A DNA stretch of 64,000 nt, from positions 550,067,763 to 550,131,762 of the forward strand of contig NC_058524.1 of the NCBI RefSeq assembly GCF_904849725.1, written 5' to 3'. The position numbers were made by a program, and so were the translations under genes. The DNA comes from Hordeum vulgare subsp. vulgare (taxonomy: Eukaryota > Streptophyta > Magnoliopsida > Poales > Poaceae). The notes under the pieces were generated by a model. It did not search any database. It saw only the letters and a program-made list of their open reading frames with translations, and was not told the DNA's origin. Numbering within the stretch: the first letter of the stretch is position 1; each line of letters begins with the position of its first letter. This document shows, piece after piece, positions 1-12,000 of this stretch.

Positions 1-1581
1 TTGCATTAACACGAACCAGTAATACATGTGTGAATAAATAGACCACAATGTGTCCCTAGCAAGCCTCTAGTTGGCTAGCTCGTTAGTCAATAGATGATCA
101 TGGTTTCCTGATCATGGGCATTAGATGTCGTTGATAACGGCATCACATCATTGGGAGAATGATGTGATGGACAAGACCCAATCCTAAGCCTAGCACTAGA
201 TCGTATTGTTCTTATGCTAATGCTTTTCTAATGTCAAGTATCTTTTCCTTCGATCGTGAGATTGTGCAACTCCCGGATACCGTAGGAGTGCTTTGGGTGT
301 ATCGGGATTTGTCACTCCATGTGACGGAGAGGTATCTCTGGGCCCACTCGATAGAACATCATCATGAGCTCAATGTGACTAAGGAGTTAGTCACACGATG
401 ACATGCTACGTAACGAGTAAAGAGACTTACCGGTAACGAGATTGAACAAGGTATAGGTATACCGACGATCGAATCTCGGGCAAGTTCTATACCGACAGAC
501 AAAGGGAATCAAATACGGGATTGATTGAATCCTTGACATCGTGGTTCATCCAATGAGATCATCGTGCAGCTAGTGGGAGCCACCATGGGTATCCAGATCC
601 CGCTGATGGTTATTGGCCAGAGAGGTGTCTCGGTCATGTCTGCCTGTCTCCCGAACCCGTAGGGTCTACACACTTAAGGTTCGATGACGCTAGGGTTATG
701 GGGAATTGTTGTATGAGGTTACCAAAAGTTGTTCGGAGTGCCAGATGAGATCCCGGACGTCACGAGGAGCTCCGGAATGGTCCGGAGGTAAAGATTGATA
801 TATAGAACGGATGGTTTTGGACACCGGAAGTGTTTCGGGCGTCACCGGTAATGTACCGGGACCACCGGAGGTGGTCCCGGGGGACCACCGAAGGGGGGCA
901 ACGACCCCGGGAGGCTAGATGGGCTAACTGGGGAAGGGAACCAGCCCCTAGGTGGGCTGGTGCGCCCCCACCCAGCCCATGCGCACCAGAGAAAGGGGGA
1001 AGGGGGGAACCCTAGCATAGGTGGGCCTAAGGCCCACCAGAGGGGTGCGCCACCCCTCCTCCCTGCCCTGGCCGCCGCCCCTCTCCCAGCTGGGGCTGCC
1101 GCACCCCTTGGGGGTGGGAACCCTAAGGGTTGCGCCCCCTCCCTCTCCCCCTATATATAGGTGAGGACTCGGGGCTGTTTGAGACACGGTTTTCTCTCTC
1201 TCTCGGCGCAGCCCTGCTCCTCTCCCTCCTCCTCTCTGCCGGCGCTTGGCGAAGCCCTGCCGGGAGACCTCGTCTCTCCACTGACACCACGCCGTCGTGT
1301 TGCTGGACTTCTTCCCCAACCTCTCCCTCCTCCTTGCTAGATCAAGGTGCGGGAGACGTCACCGGGCTGCACGTGTGTTGAACACGGAGGTGTCGTTGTT
1401 CGGCACTAGATCGGAATCGCCGCGAGTACGACTCCATCAACCGCGTTCTAGCAAACGCTTCCGCTTAGCGATCTTCAAAGGTACCAAGATGCTCTTACCC
1501 CTCTCTCGTTGCTGGTCTCTCCATAGGAAGATCTGAACATGCATAGGAATTTTTTTGAATTTATGCTACGTTTACCCAACA
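1..1581 (+). repeat. BARE/Angela-type Ty1/copia LTR, 5' end outside the window
   Basis: The sequence reads as the long LTR of the Triticeae BARE-1/Angela/WIS copia group in sense orientation. It aligns by eye with two reverse-complement copies in this window (34819-36558 and 43209-44891), for example through GAGATTGTGCAACTCCCGGA. It ends in ACCCAACA at 1581, the usual CA end. The first roughly 90 bases of the LTR lie left of the window. Relative to the other two copies it lacks about 88 bp near position 318. Whether it is a solo LTR or the 3' LTR of an element further left cannot be decided here. The next five bases, AAATC, would be the target duplication. Confidence 0.85.
1152..1159 (+). promoter_or_regulatory. 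TATA box of the copia LTR
   Basis: TATATATA lies in a C-rich context (CCCCTATATATAGG) at the U3/R position expected for BARE-type LTR promoters. The same box recurs in reverse orientation in the other copia LTRs near 35254 and 43585. The transcription start is not visible. Confidence 0.6.
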
Positions 1582-1721
1582 AAATCATCAATGTGCATTT
1601 GCTGTGAAAAGCAAAATCCTCAAGATATGCACATCTTCAGGGGGAGTCTCTCTGAATCTTGCTTTCAAATTCCTCAAATGAGTATTTACACTTCATATTT
1701 TTATTCCCTGCTGAAGACTTA
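1582..1721 (+). repeat. direct repeat, left copy
   Basis: About 140 bp starting AAATCATCAATGTG recurs at 3550-3688 with only scattered differences. The two copies flank the coding remnant at 1739-3199, inside the gypsy-type internal domain. Confidence 0.85.
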
Positions 1722-1738
1722 CCAGAGTCTGCCATAGT

Positions 1739-3199
1739 TGTCTCTCCTCAGGTCCAGCCAAAAAACCTTCAGCCAATGCAACGCCAGCGTTCTCCAAGCG
1801 GCCAAAGTTTCCAAAGGAGTCCTTCTTTGAAGAACGCATGTTCTTCATCGGAGAAAATCCCTATGAAAAGACTCGCATCAGGCATCTGAAGTTTTGGACG
1901 AGGACACAACTCAACTACTATGCCTCTGTGCTGTGTGGAAGAAACAAGATTTTCCAACACAGGCATATTCCTCATGTTGAGCTTGAAGAAATTCCATGCC
2001 TTGCTCCAGTCCTCAACGTCCTTCATGAAGCTGGACTCCTCCCAATGTGCTCAGATATCTATGATTGGAACAGTGAGCTCATTCTTCAATTTTATGCCAC
2101 TCTTCACATATCAGGAGATCCAACAGACATCAACACATGGGTGTTTGACTCGATGACGCAAACAACACACTACAAGGCTCCTGCCATTGAGCTCCTGCGT
2201 GAACTACCAGTGTGAATTCCCTCAGAGCAGGTCATGAAGCTTTATGATGAACGTGAGCTACCTAACAAGATGATGGGAGTCCTCATGAAGCCTTTGGCTA
2301 AGGGGCAACCACCAAGACCAACCTTCCTTATCCATGAGCTCAAATATGAACCCAGGACGGTTTACACAGTCCTCTACAATGTTCTTGCGCCAATCAAGGG
2401 CCATAATGATGAAGAAGATGTCGTAGGCATCATGAGAAATATCCTCTTCAACATCATCCATGGTATTCCAATCAACATCCATGACTTCTTCTTGAGGACT
2501 TTGGGCGACAATGCAATGTGTCCTTTTCACCACAAGATATATGCTCCATGGATCATGAGATTCATCAGAACAAGGTCAGGCATCAATTATCACACTGATT
2601 TCAACAACCATGTTGGTTATATGCCTCCTATAAGGGTCAACAAGAAGACTTTCGAGCCTGTTGAAGGAAAAGGAAAGTCTTTCATTGATGAAGGCCGTAG
2701 GCCCCTTGATGGCCAGTTCAGAGAGCCCGAAGCTTATTCTTCATGGGATGACACTGAGACTCACCCTCCAAGTCATGTTCCTCCTCGGGTGCTGAACACC
2801 ACAGAGATTCTTCTCAGTCTTCACCAGAAGGTGGATCGGAATCGCAAGTGGGTCAAACGCCAGTTCGGCGCCATTGTGAAAACCCTCAATGAAACGCAGA
2901 ATGATGTCAAGCTTAACCACTATTATCTTCATGAGGTTTTTGATCGCACGTGGGCTACACTGGCTCAGCTAAAGACTCCAGCAGAACTTGAAGAATTGGA
3001 GTTTGCACGAGACTTCGACTGGTCGTGGCCACCAAAGAAGAAATTCAGGCCAATTCCAGTTCCAGACCTTGAGGACAGTTCTTTCTCTTCATTTCGCACT
3101 GCTGAATCTGATGAAGAACAACAATACACTGCCACCGGTCTGAGGAAGAAGACTGCTCCCAAGAATCCTCACGCGTCTTCATCAACTACCAAGGAGTGA
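1739..3199 (+). pseudogene. retrotransposon accessory ORF (plant transposon-protein type), one internal stop
   Basis: One frame runs from about 1739 to the TGA at 3197-3199, broken only by an in-frame TGA at 2213-2215. Without it the remnant is about 486 codons. No ATG is evident before 1838, so the true start is unclear; part may be missing because the copia LTR lies just upstream. Motifs include WNSELILQFYATLHISGD (about codons 115-132), typical of the uncharacterised plant transposon-protein family encoded between pol and the 3' LTR of many grass gypsy elements. A charged C-terminal region with KKKF and S/E-rich stretches follows. The position, about 520 bp before the polypurine tract and 3' LTR, fits this accessory or env-position ORF rather than gag. 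The molecular role of the family is not known to me. It could instead be a divergent gag. Confidence 0.6.
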
Positions 3200-3723
3200 A
3201 AGTCTTCACGGGCGTTAGTCCTCAGTTTGTCCCTTTCTGTCACTTGATGACAAAGAGGGAGAAACTTGAGAGTTGGCCTTCATGCGGGATATTTTGGGGC
3301 CTATGAACTATATTTAAGTTACAAACTCTTGGCTCTTATCAAGTGTTTATGTAATGAGTTGTAACTTAAGCCCGAAGGTACTCTGACGCTTTTGAACGTT
3401 TTTCTTCGCATGCTTATTCGTCAAAATTTTAATGCACGCACGCTGGAACTTGTCAGATAACATTTGTCATCATGCATCCTCAATTTCTTCATACTATATG
3501 TCGTATGTATGCATAATTTGCAAGACTCACGGGGAGATCTCCATGATTTAAATCATCAATGTGGATTTGCTGTGAAAAGCAAAATCCTCAAGATATGCAC
3601 ATCTTCAGGGGGAGTCTCTCTGAATCTTGATTTCAAATTCCTCAAATGACTATTTACAATTCATATTTTTATCTCTGTTGAAGACTTAACCTAATTGTCA
3701 TCAACCACCAAAAAGGGGGAGAT
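3200..3723 (+). other. non-coding 3' internal region with polypurine tract
   Basis: No coding signal is seen. The segment holds the second copy of the direct repeat (3550-3688) and ends in a purine run AAAAAGGGGGAGAT directly before the LTR, which fits a plus-strand primer (polypurine tract). Confidence 0.6.
3550..3688 (+). repeat. direct repeat, right copy
   Basis: Second copy of the roughly 140-bp segment at 1582-1721. Both copies contain CATCTTCAGGGGGAGTCTCT and end in GAAGACTTA. Confidence 0.85.
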
Positions 3724-5139
3724 TGTAAGTGCATCTAGTGCCCCTTAGTGATTTTGGTGGTTTGAAGACTTATAGGTTAAGTATATAATGTGTTCTCGAG
3801 TGTACACAGGATCTATAAGTCGCTGAGGAGTTTGAAATAATCGATGAATATCGACCCCTAAAAATGTATATCTTCGGTTGAAGAAGTTGGTCTGAAGCTG
3901 AAGAATTGAATCGCGAAGAATCTGCGATGAAATTGATATTCCTCATGAAGATATTGAAATTGAGGAATTCGGTGTGTCCTGAAGAAAATAATTCTGAAGA
4001 CTTTGAAGCATGAAGATTTAGTCTTTCTGTTTTGTTTTCTTCACACTTGAGTAATAGGAACACCGTACTATTAAAGGGGGTCGAGGTAACACATTGGAAT
4101 GAATTTCCTCATCATGCTCAACCCAAGCCTAATCCTACCAAAAGCCTCAAGTGAGGAATGTGAGTGACATGAGGACTCTCACAGTTGAGGGTGCCGACTG
4201 TTTCGATAGCCACACCACATCATTGGTCTTATCCACACCAACGGTCATATTATTTAAGGGCATTAATGTCAAATCATGTAGGGATGCTCCCAGGCTATAA
4301 ATAGCCGCCGCCCACAACCATTTGCTGGTTGGCTGCTCTGTTAGAAACCGACACTTGTCATAAGACCAACCCAAATTCCTCAAAGTCTTTGAGAGTAATT
4401 CATCAGTGAGGAAATACCCCAAACACCAAACCACAAACCGAGAACCAAGTCATTAAGGATCACTGAAGAAGTTGTTCCTGTGTGGGACTGAAGCCTTTTA
4501 CCTTTGAGGACTGTGCATCCTCCAGACAGTTAGGCGTCATGGTCTAGAGCAATCCAGCAGTCAATTGTGGATCGCCAGGTCACCAAGTTTGTGAGGGTTT
4601 GGAAGTCTGCCCTGAAGACTTGCCACGAGTGTTGGGCGAGGACTGTGAGTTCTTAGCCCAAGGAGAATACGGTAAGGACTGTGTGTCCCGGGACTGTGTG
4701 TCTTTTGGTTTCAATTCCAAGCCGCTCCAAACCAGATGTACAACTGTCACAGCAGTTGGAACTGGGTCATCAACTACTGTCTTCACTGTGAAACGGGTTC
4801 TATTTCCTCAACTCTTTATATTCCTCAGATTATGTGTTGATGATTTCTAGTGTCACCGTTTGAAGAATTTGCTGAAGACTTTCTTTGAAATTCCTCAACC
4901 CCAAATTCTTCACGCAAGTTAATCCTCATCTGTTTTCTGCGTGCCTGCATACTGTACAAACTGTTTTCATATTCTTCATCCTGAAAAACTGTTGTAGTGA
5001 AACTTTGCACTCCTGATCCTTTACTGTTTTCGCTGTAAGTTAGTCATCAGTGAGGAATTTCCTCAAAAGGAATTTCCTTAGTGATGAAATTCTAAAAATC
5101 TACTATTCACCCCCCTCTAGTCGTTATAACGCACTTTCA
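3724..5139 (+). repeat. 3' LTR of the gypsy-type element (1416 bp)
   Basis: It begins TGTAAGTGC and ends GCACTTTCA, a near-perfect terminal inverted repeat with TG...CA ends, and is preceded by a polypurine tract. Many short GAAGA/CCTCA motifs occur inside. The five following bases GGTGT would be the target duplication; the matching left copy lies outside the window. Confidence 0.75.
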
Positions 5140-8100
5140 GGGTGTATGTGAGTGTGTGTGGTGATGTGCTATGGCACACATACATGAGGTCTAACCCTCA
5201 TGTTCACCATAGTTGTTGTGAAGTTGTCATGTCCAATTGTGGATGATGATATGGTGAGAAACACATGTGATATGGCACTATTTGGCACTTTGTGATTCCA
5301 TGTTGTTTTCATTTCCACTTTGTGCCTACATGTTGTAAGTAAGTACCTAGGTATTATATATGTTTCTGGGGTAGAATCTTCCCAGGAATCCATTGGTGGA
5401 ATCAGATTTCACTTTGGAACACTTTTTGGGAAAGTCATTTTTCTGTTTTGATGCATGTTTAGAGCTTGGTGCCATGTGGTGTGATGAGCCCGTGGGGATG
5501 AACCCTTGATGTGGAAGTAGTGGGTGAACCCCTCTACAACATGGTGGTTTTGTTTTATGCTTAGGAGTTTGTATGTGCAATTTGTGCCTTGTCAAAGTAG
5601 GCATGTGGCTCAAATTGTCAGCTTGGTGAAAATCTGTGATTTCCACTAAGTCTGAGAAACTGCTGTTATTTTCTTCCCTTGTAGTTGTGGTTGCAAAAGT
5701 TCATGTGTTGGGAATCAGCCCTTGAAATCAACAAGAGAGTTGGAGCTTTTGTGTTTGTTTAGCTCTTTGTTAAAATTCATGCACTTTCACTTCCTGTAGA
5801 TATTGTTTTGGGGGCTATCAAAATGCTTCAAAGCATAAACAGCTGGTGAGAATCTGAGATTTTCACTAAGTTCGTGAAATCTATTATTTTTGTCCAAGTT
5901 AGCACCTGTAGATCTTTCTGTGTGTAACTCCTTTGTATTATTTTCTTGCTCATGCTTGTAGAGCTTTTGAATAGATTTTGCCACATATCTTGCTTGGCAC
6001 ATTTGTGTGGCTGTAGGTGCTTTGCCTGTTGCTCTCAAACTGCTATGATGCTGTTTAGGACAAAATGCATAGTTTTGTTGTTTTGAAGCTTGTGAGTGCA
6101 TAGTTGTTGGTGTGGTGAGTTTATTTGCACCACCCCACCTATACGTGTTTGTTTGATCATGTGGCAACGTGGGAATACCAGAAGTGTGCCATTGGAGTGT
6201 GCTTGTGGTAGATTTGCTTCGTAGGACTCCATATCTTGTTTCATAGTTTCCGGTTGATCCGTAGCTCCGTTCTGAACGTTCTTTATATGTTTTTTGCATC
6301 GTTTTCTCGTGATACACCTGTTCATGTCATCTGCATGCATGTCAAGATAGCTTAGAGTGAAGTTATGTCCAGAAGTTTGTCTTTTCTTCTCATGCTTATG
6401 CAAGTGACTAGAATAGAGATGCATGGTACATTCTCATCTCATGCATCATGTGTTTGTTGCATCATGTTGTGTTGGTGTTCATTGGCTGTCATTTTTTTAT
6501 CTTGGGTAGCACCGGGATCGGAGAACGAGTACGTGGATTCAGGAGGGTACGTGCAGGACGAACTAGAGCAGTTCCAAGCTGAAGATATCACAGGCAAGAT
6601 GACCATGACCTTGATACCGTATCTAGCTTTGTTATGCTTAGATTCACGTTTCCTTCGTCATATGCTCGCTGCCTACCACCTGATATAATTGCCTCCTGAT
6701 ATTGCCATGAAACCCAAACACCTTCCCTTTCCTAGCTAATGTTGTTTGGCTAAGTAGGCATGCTCAGCTTCTAATGTTAGCGTTGCTAGTTGCAGGTGCC
6801 AGCTGTCTCATGTGATAACATGAGAATTGATATCATTACGATTTTAACTGCTATTTAATTCATGCACCTATATACTTGGTAAATGATGGAAGGCCTAGCC
6901 TTTTGCCGGGTGATTTGTTCCGTTATTGCCGCCTTAGTTTTCGGCTACCGGTGTTTGATTCCCTAACTGTTCGCTCCTAACATGTTCGGGGTTGTTATGG
7001 GGACCCCCTTGATAAATCGTGTAGTGTTAAGACTTGTCCGGCAGGACCTAACATTGGTTTTAATTTGTTAATCACATAATAATATTTTACATAGGGAATA
7101 GCTACCCCAAGGAATTAATCAACAACCCGGGCCAGTGCTCCTCATGAGTGTTGGTCCAAACTAGAGTCGTGTGCGGGGCCAAACCGGGGCAACTCGGGAG
7201 ATGTCTATCCAGCCACTGTACGCTGTGCTCATCCGTCGTGTCCTGAGACTGAGATACACTGCTCTTATCGGGGTCGTCGACACATCGGGAGGTCCTGCTA
7301 GTCTTGTCTTACCTTAGCGATATATCTTGCGTATAGGAATCCCGGTGAAGCTTTGGTTCTCCCCAGAGTTGAGGTTTTCCTCTAACGAATCCGACGAGGT
7401 CACGAGCTTCGTGATAGAGGATTATTTTGCGGCCCGTGACCGTTTGTGATGGACTAGGTGGAGCACCCCTGCAGGGTTTAATCTTTCGGAAAGCCATGCC
7501 CGTGGTTATTTGGCAACATGGAATATTTGTTAACATCCGGTTCTAGATAACTTGAACTAATACTAATAAAACTGCGAACTGTGTGCGTAACCGTGACTGT
7601 CTCTTTCGAAGACCTCTCTTCGATCGGGAACATGGTGGGGTTACGTTTGACGTAAGTAGGTGTTCAGGATCACTTAGTGATCACCTAGTCTTCGACCGCT
7701 CACGTAGACCACCACATCTATATCTTTGTTCTATGTCAGATAGCCACCATAAATGCTTAGGATGTTGCAACCTAAACACCGAACCTTCCTCACCTAATAA
7801 CTTGACTAGTTTCGGTACCAAGGTCATAGATTGCTGAGTCCCCGTGGCTCACAGATTACTTCAACACCCCAACAGGTACATGTACGTCCGACACAAGTGA
7901 TCCCGATGGCACGCACCTGGCGTGGCAATACGATGAGGAGAACGACCGCCTGTACGTGAACTATCCAGAAGACTGAGGCCGTGGTCGTGATTGTGGGCAA
8001 GCATGCGGGATAGCATAGCCTTTTCTTATGTTATGTAGTCCGTAGCGGAACTACCTTGTCTGTATAAATGTGTGTATGTAAACTCTGATATTATCTATGT

Positions 8101-8243
8101 GAGATGGAAAACGATTCCCTATTTGTCATTCTTTAATTATGTATGTGCTATGTTTATCTTGCTTGCGAAATGCATATATGCGTTTCTTTCCGTTTTGGGG
8201 CATCGCCCCCTAAATCGGAAAGGACCGCATCTTAGTCGTTATA
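5140..8243 (+). repeat. decayed long LTR-like repeat (gypsy-type, no genes)
   Basis: No sustained coding frame is seen. The segment 6490-8243 resembles, from memory, the distal part of a long-LTR Triticeae gypsy family: a block near 6510 (CACCGGGATCGGAGAACGAG), CCCGGGCCAGTGCTCCTC near 7125, CACCCCTGCAGGGTTTAA near 7463 and TGAGTCCCCGTGGCTCACAG near 7834. It ends GCATCTTAGTCGTTATA, which looks like a mutated LTR terminus. The stretch 5140-6490 is T-rich with repeated phrases (for example AATCTG.GATTT.CACTAAGT near 5630 and 5850) and is probably the proximal part of the same repeat. The element ending at 5139 inserted into it. Confidence 0.45.
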
Positions 8244-8266
8244 GGTAATGAGAATGATAGCAAATA

Positions 8267-8359
8267 CTCCCTCCGCCCCGAAATAAGTGTCTCAACTTTG
8301 TACTAGCTCTAGTATAAAATTGTACTAAGCTTGAGACACTTATTTTGGGACATAGGAAG
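8267..8359. mobile_element. Stowaway (Tc1/mariner-type) MITE, 93 bp
   Basis: The ends are CTCCCTCCGCCCCGAAATAA and TTATTTTGGGACATAGGAAG in inverted orientation. The whole unit folds into one hairpin around GTACTAGCTCTAGTA, and a TA duplication flanks it (8265-8266 and 8360-8361). This is the common Triticeae Stowaway type. It has no coding capacity. It sits about 160 bp upstream of a gene-like exon, where such MITEs are often found. Confidence 0.92.
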
Positions 8360-8520
8360 TATATGACAGTGTGGCATTCAGTTTTTCTATAGAAGTACAC
8401 ATCATGAAATTTGTATTATAAATGGTGAAAACTGCGAAGTCAGGACATATGGTAGAGTCTAAATGCGTGCTCTGTTATATGCTTTCTTAATAATATAATT
8501 CCTTATTTTGTTTTAATGCA

Positions 8521-8611
8521 AGTTCGATGCTTCTCTTGTGAATTTAATGGGGCAAAGATTGTGCATCCATATGATGAATCATATTCTGGGCGCTACGAAT
8601 ATTTCAACATC
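8521..8611 (+). pseudogene. gene-like exon, 5' part, split by the CACTA element
   Basis: A frame starting VRCFSCEFNGAKIVHPYDES runs to the CACTA insertion point and continues without a stop in 21488-21679 once one ATC target copy is discounted. It follows a T-rich stretch ending in GCAAG that could be a splice acceptor. I do not recognise the protein. The two parts give about 94 residues ending in KGFKGRIL and a stop codon, as expected of a final exon. Upstream, 8362-8520 looks like intron. It could also be a gene fragment carried by an older, unseen transposon. Confidence 0.45.
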
Positions 8612-8825
8612 CACTAGTGGGGACGGGGCCTTTAGCCCCAGCCTGTAAGGGGCTTTAGTCCTGGTTCGCCAACCGGGACTAAAGGGGCGGGACTAAAGGC
8701 CTAACCTTTAGTCCCGGCCTTGTTCCAAGCCGGGACTAAAGGTGCTCCACGTGGGCGCCTCGTAGCGCCCTCAGGGGCAGGCCCTTTAGTCCCGGTTCGT
8801 TACATGGACCGGGACTAAAGAGTTT
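8612..8825. repeat. left terminal and subterminal repeats of the CACTA element
   Basis: CACTAGTG is followed by about seven copies, in both orientations, of CTTTAGTCCCGG / CCGGGACTAAAG or one-base variants, arranged as small hairpins. In En/Spm elements such subterminal repeats are the binding sites of the element's DNA-binding protein. Confidence 0.9.
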
Positions 8826-9055
8826 CAGATTTTATTTATTTTTGGGTTTTAGGGTTTTAGGGTTTCGGTGTTCGGGAGATTAACGTGATGCCTCGTTTGG
8901 TGTTCGGGAATTAGTTTTCATATAATTCTAAATAGAAATAATTATGCATATATATATAAGATTAACTTATCTTACAAGCGAGCATATATATACAATTATA
9001 TGGAGATCTGAATTATCGGGACTAGAGCCCGTCTATTCGATTACATGGACAAACA

Positions 9056-12000
9056 TCAGTAATGGCCCCTAGCTACACTAAATTGTCCTTTGTCATCTAT
9101 AGCTTCCATCCTCAAAAAGGTCGCAAGCTCCTCTGCAACAGCAATCGCGCGTTGCTCTGGTAGGACCTTCTCCCTCATGGTCGTGTACTATATAAGAAGA
9201 GGAGATGAATTTGAATATCAATCATGATAACAAAGAATGACGGGTAAAAATAGAGGTGTGAATGTTCATTGCTTACGTCGAATCGGTGATCCTTGTGCTC
9301 AGAGGTAAACGTGCGAATGGTCTCGCAAACATAGTATCCGCATAGATGCGTCCCCCGTGGCTGCTGGTCGCACTTGACGAGAATAGAATATATATAATCA
9401 AAATAATAATCTAGCATCATAAATGTATTGAAAATAGAAGTATATCATCCTACTACTTACCTAAGCTGCTCTAAAGGTCAGCTTCTCTGGCTCGATACCG
9501 GGAGTCACGCACTTGAACCGCTTCCAAACCCTGCCCGACAAGGATAATGATTTGCTAAGTTTTTCATTAATTGATATATCAGAAAATCATTGAAAGAGAC
9601 CGATAGAGCGCAAGAATGATTGAAATTACCCTTGGAGCATGTCCTGCAGGCTTTGGAACTGTTCCAAGGGTCTCGATAATGGGTCGAAGGCATCAACTCT
9701 TCCCTTATCAATTTGAATGTCCAACAGAATCCAATGGAAGCTGCACGTGTATATATATATGTGTGTGTCAGTAACTTATCAATTACACTTATAAGTGAAT
9801 GGACACAATAGAGTAAAGACTCTCACCTGAAGTTCTATGGAAACAGTATGTGGTCACAGAAAGTTTGATCTCTTAGAAACCTTAGAAGGTTTTCCTCCGT
9901 CTCCTTGGGTTTATCAGTTAGCGTCGCTATATGTATTTTATCTGGGTCAATAAACCCAATATTTAGGATGTTCCTACTTTTACAATCCAGAATCTTCATT
10001 CTGCATAATAGAGTACAAGTTATATATAGACAATTAATTGAAATAACTAAACAAGTTATATGTAGACAACGAATTGAAAAACTTACAGACAATAGCAACT
10101 CATAAGCGATTTGTCGAGGGCGTCGGCATTGTACATCTGGAAGAGTTCATCAAAGTCGATATGGATTTCTTCGGGGCGGATGTAGTACTCCCGTGGGACA
10201 CTCACCACGATCATCGTTCTCCCATTCTTTGATTCACTTAAGTACCATGTATGCAAGTAACGCATATTTGTTGGGAGATCATCTTTGCTGACCAAAGGCG
10301 CTCCCATGACAAACTGTGGCTTAGGGGCTACCACAGCCTTGGGTAACCTGTCGTCTTGGGAAGCCAGAATGTCTTCAACCGCGATACCCCATTCATCCGC
10401 CCACTTCTTTGCTAATTGCAAATCTTGCCCCTGCACCGGAGGGGGGACATTCTCGGGTAACACCCTGAGGGGTGGGATCGACTGTTTGGCATGTTGTCCA
10501 AGCTGAGGAACGTCTAATTTTTTCTTGCTTGTAGTTGAACTTGATTTGCTCCCACTTGCACTTGCACGTGATCTGCTCTTTTTCACTTCCTTCTGCAATG
10601 TGCGTGTATAGTCATCAGGCTTATGGTGTAAGTCATACTGTGATGGAAGGTTCGTGAAGTATTTTGCAAATGCTATTTGCTTCTCGGTGTATTCCGGGCG
10701 GGGCTCGGGTTCCTTCTTTTTCATCTGCGCATCATGATGTTCCTTTGCTATCGTGGCGTTTTCCTTGGGGGTACGATCATAAGGTCTGATAGGAAGATTA
10801 GCATGAGGTACCTTTGGGAGGGGCGATAGTTTGCGCTTTGGGGGGCTCCGTCGCTTAGAAATCGTCGGCGGAGCGGTCTTGCTGGCACGCTTCCGCTTAG
10901 TATCCGGAGCGGGCGGCGGCGGAGACGGATGACCCAAGCCCGGCGGCGGTGATCGAGATGGACTCGTGTTGTGCTGGTCGACGTCATGTGGAGGGCTTGG
11001 AGGTGATGGAGGTGTAGGTGACCTGCGACGACTCGGAGGCGGTGTTGTCCTTGGGGCCGAGCCTGGAAGCTTAATGTAGTTCTTGTCCCATAGGATGACT
11101 CCACCCAGTACTTCTCCGAGTGTCCTCTCATCTTCGGGTCCAGCTATGTCGAGCTCCATATCATGAAACCCCGCCATGATTTCATCCACCCCGACTTTAG
11201 AAAAGCCAGCTGGAATCTCACGGCCATGCCAGCGTGCATCAGGGCCAGAAGGTAAAGCTTGTCCGACGGCCACCTTCATGGATATGTTCTTGAATTTCTG
11301 ATTGAGTTCACATGATGTTGACTCCTTGATTCCATCCACGGGGTAGCCGGGACCGCCCTCTATCATTCTTCGTGCATCGTCGGGCGGGGCCTCAGATTCA
11401 GCCACGCTGCTTTTCGGCTTAGATGGGGCGCCGGTAATATCAAGTGCAGGATCTTCGTGGCGTGCTACTCCTCTAAGCTCATCAATCTGCTTCTGTTACT
11501 CGTTAATCCTAGCAAGCAACTGGTTGAACTTGTCATTCTCCTCATCGTGTTGCCGCTTCTTTGCTCTCGCTCGGCTTCTGTAAGTGTCTTGGTCTCTGGC
11601 AAACCCAAGCCACCACAGGTAAGAAGGACCGAAGCCTCGCGTTCGTCCTCCATGTTCGTCATTGCCGAGGAGGAGTGTGAGCAAATCTTTCTCTCTATCT
11701 GCAGTGAACTTTCTTTTTCCCTCCTTAATTTCTTTCACTATCTTTTTCCAATTCTCCCTGGGTATCCTAAGACCGTCACTGCAGATGAGGTCCCCTGTTT
11801 CTTCGTCGTACGAACCACCATGCGCAAGGAACCAATTTTTTGCTCTCAATTCCTACTCATCACGGAGTGGTTCAGGTACGATGCCTTTAGCTAGCAGATC
11901 TTGCTCTTTCTTATCCCACTTTGGGATGGCAGTCTCATAGCCCCCCGGCCCCAGCTTGTGGTGATATTTCTTCTTGTCGGCATTTATCTTGTTCTTTTTT

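Larger units (their letters stand above)
1582..5139 (+). mobile_element. 3' half of a gypsy-type LTR retrotransposon
   Basis: The unit comprises the end of an internal domain (1582-3723), a purine-rich tract (AAAAAGGGGGAGAT just before 3724) and a 3' LTR (3724-5139). The copia LTR at 1-1581 interrupts it on the left, so its own 5' half lies outside the window or is lost. The internal part carries one long coding remnant and a duplicated segment. The superfamily is inferred from the coding remnant and polypurine tract; pol is not in the window. Confidence 0.65.

Noticed and set aside
948..1381. Several open frames in the first 1.4 kb
   Set aside because: They lie in the GC-rich U3 and leader part of the copia LTR, which does not encode protein.
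5787..6424. Minus-strand frames of 176 and 129 codons
   Set aside because: Overlapping frames in a decayed LTR-like repeat; no domain and no consistent frame.
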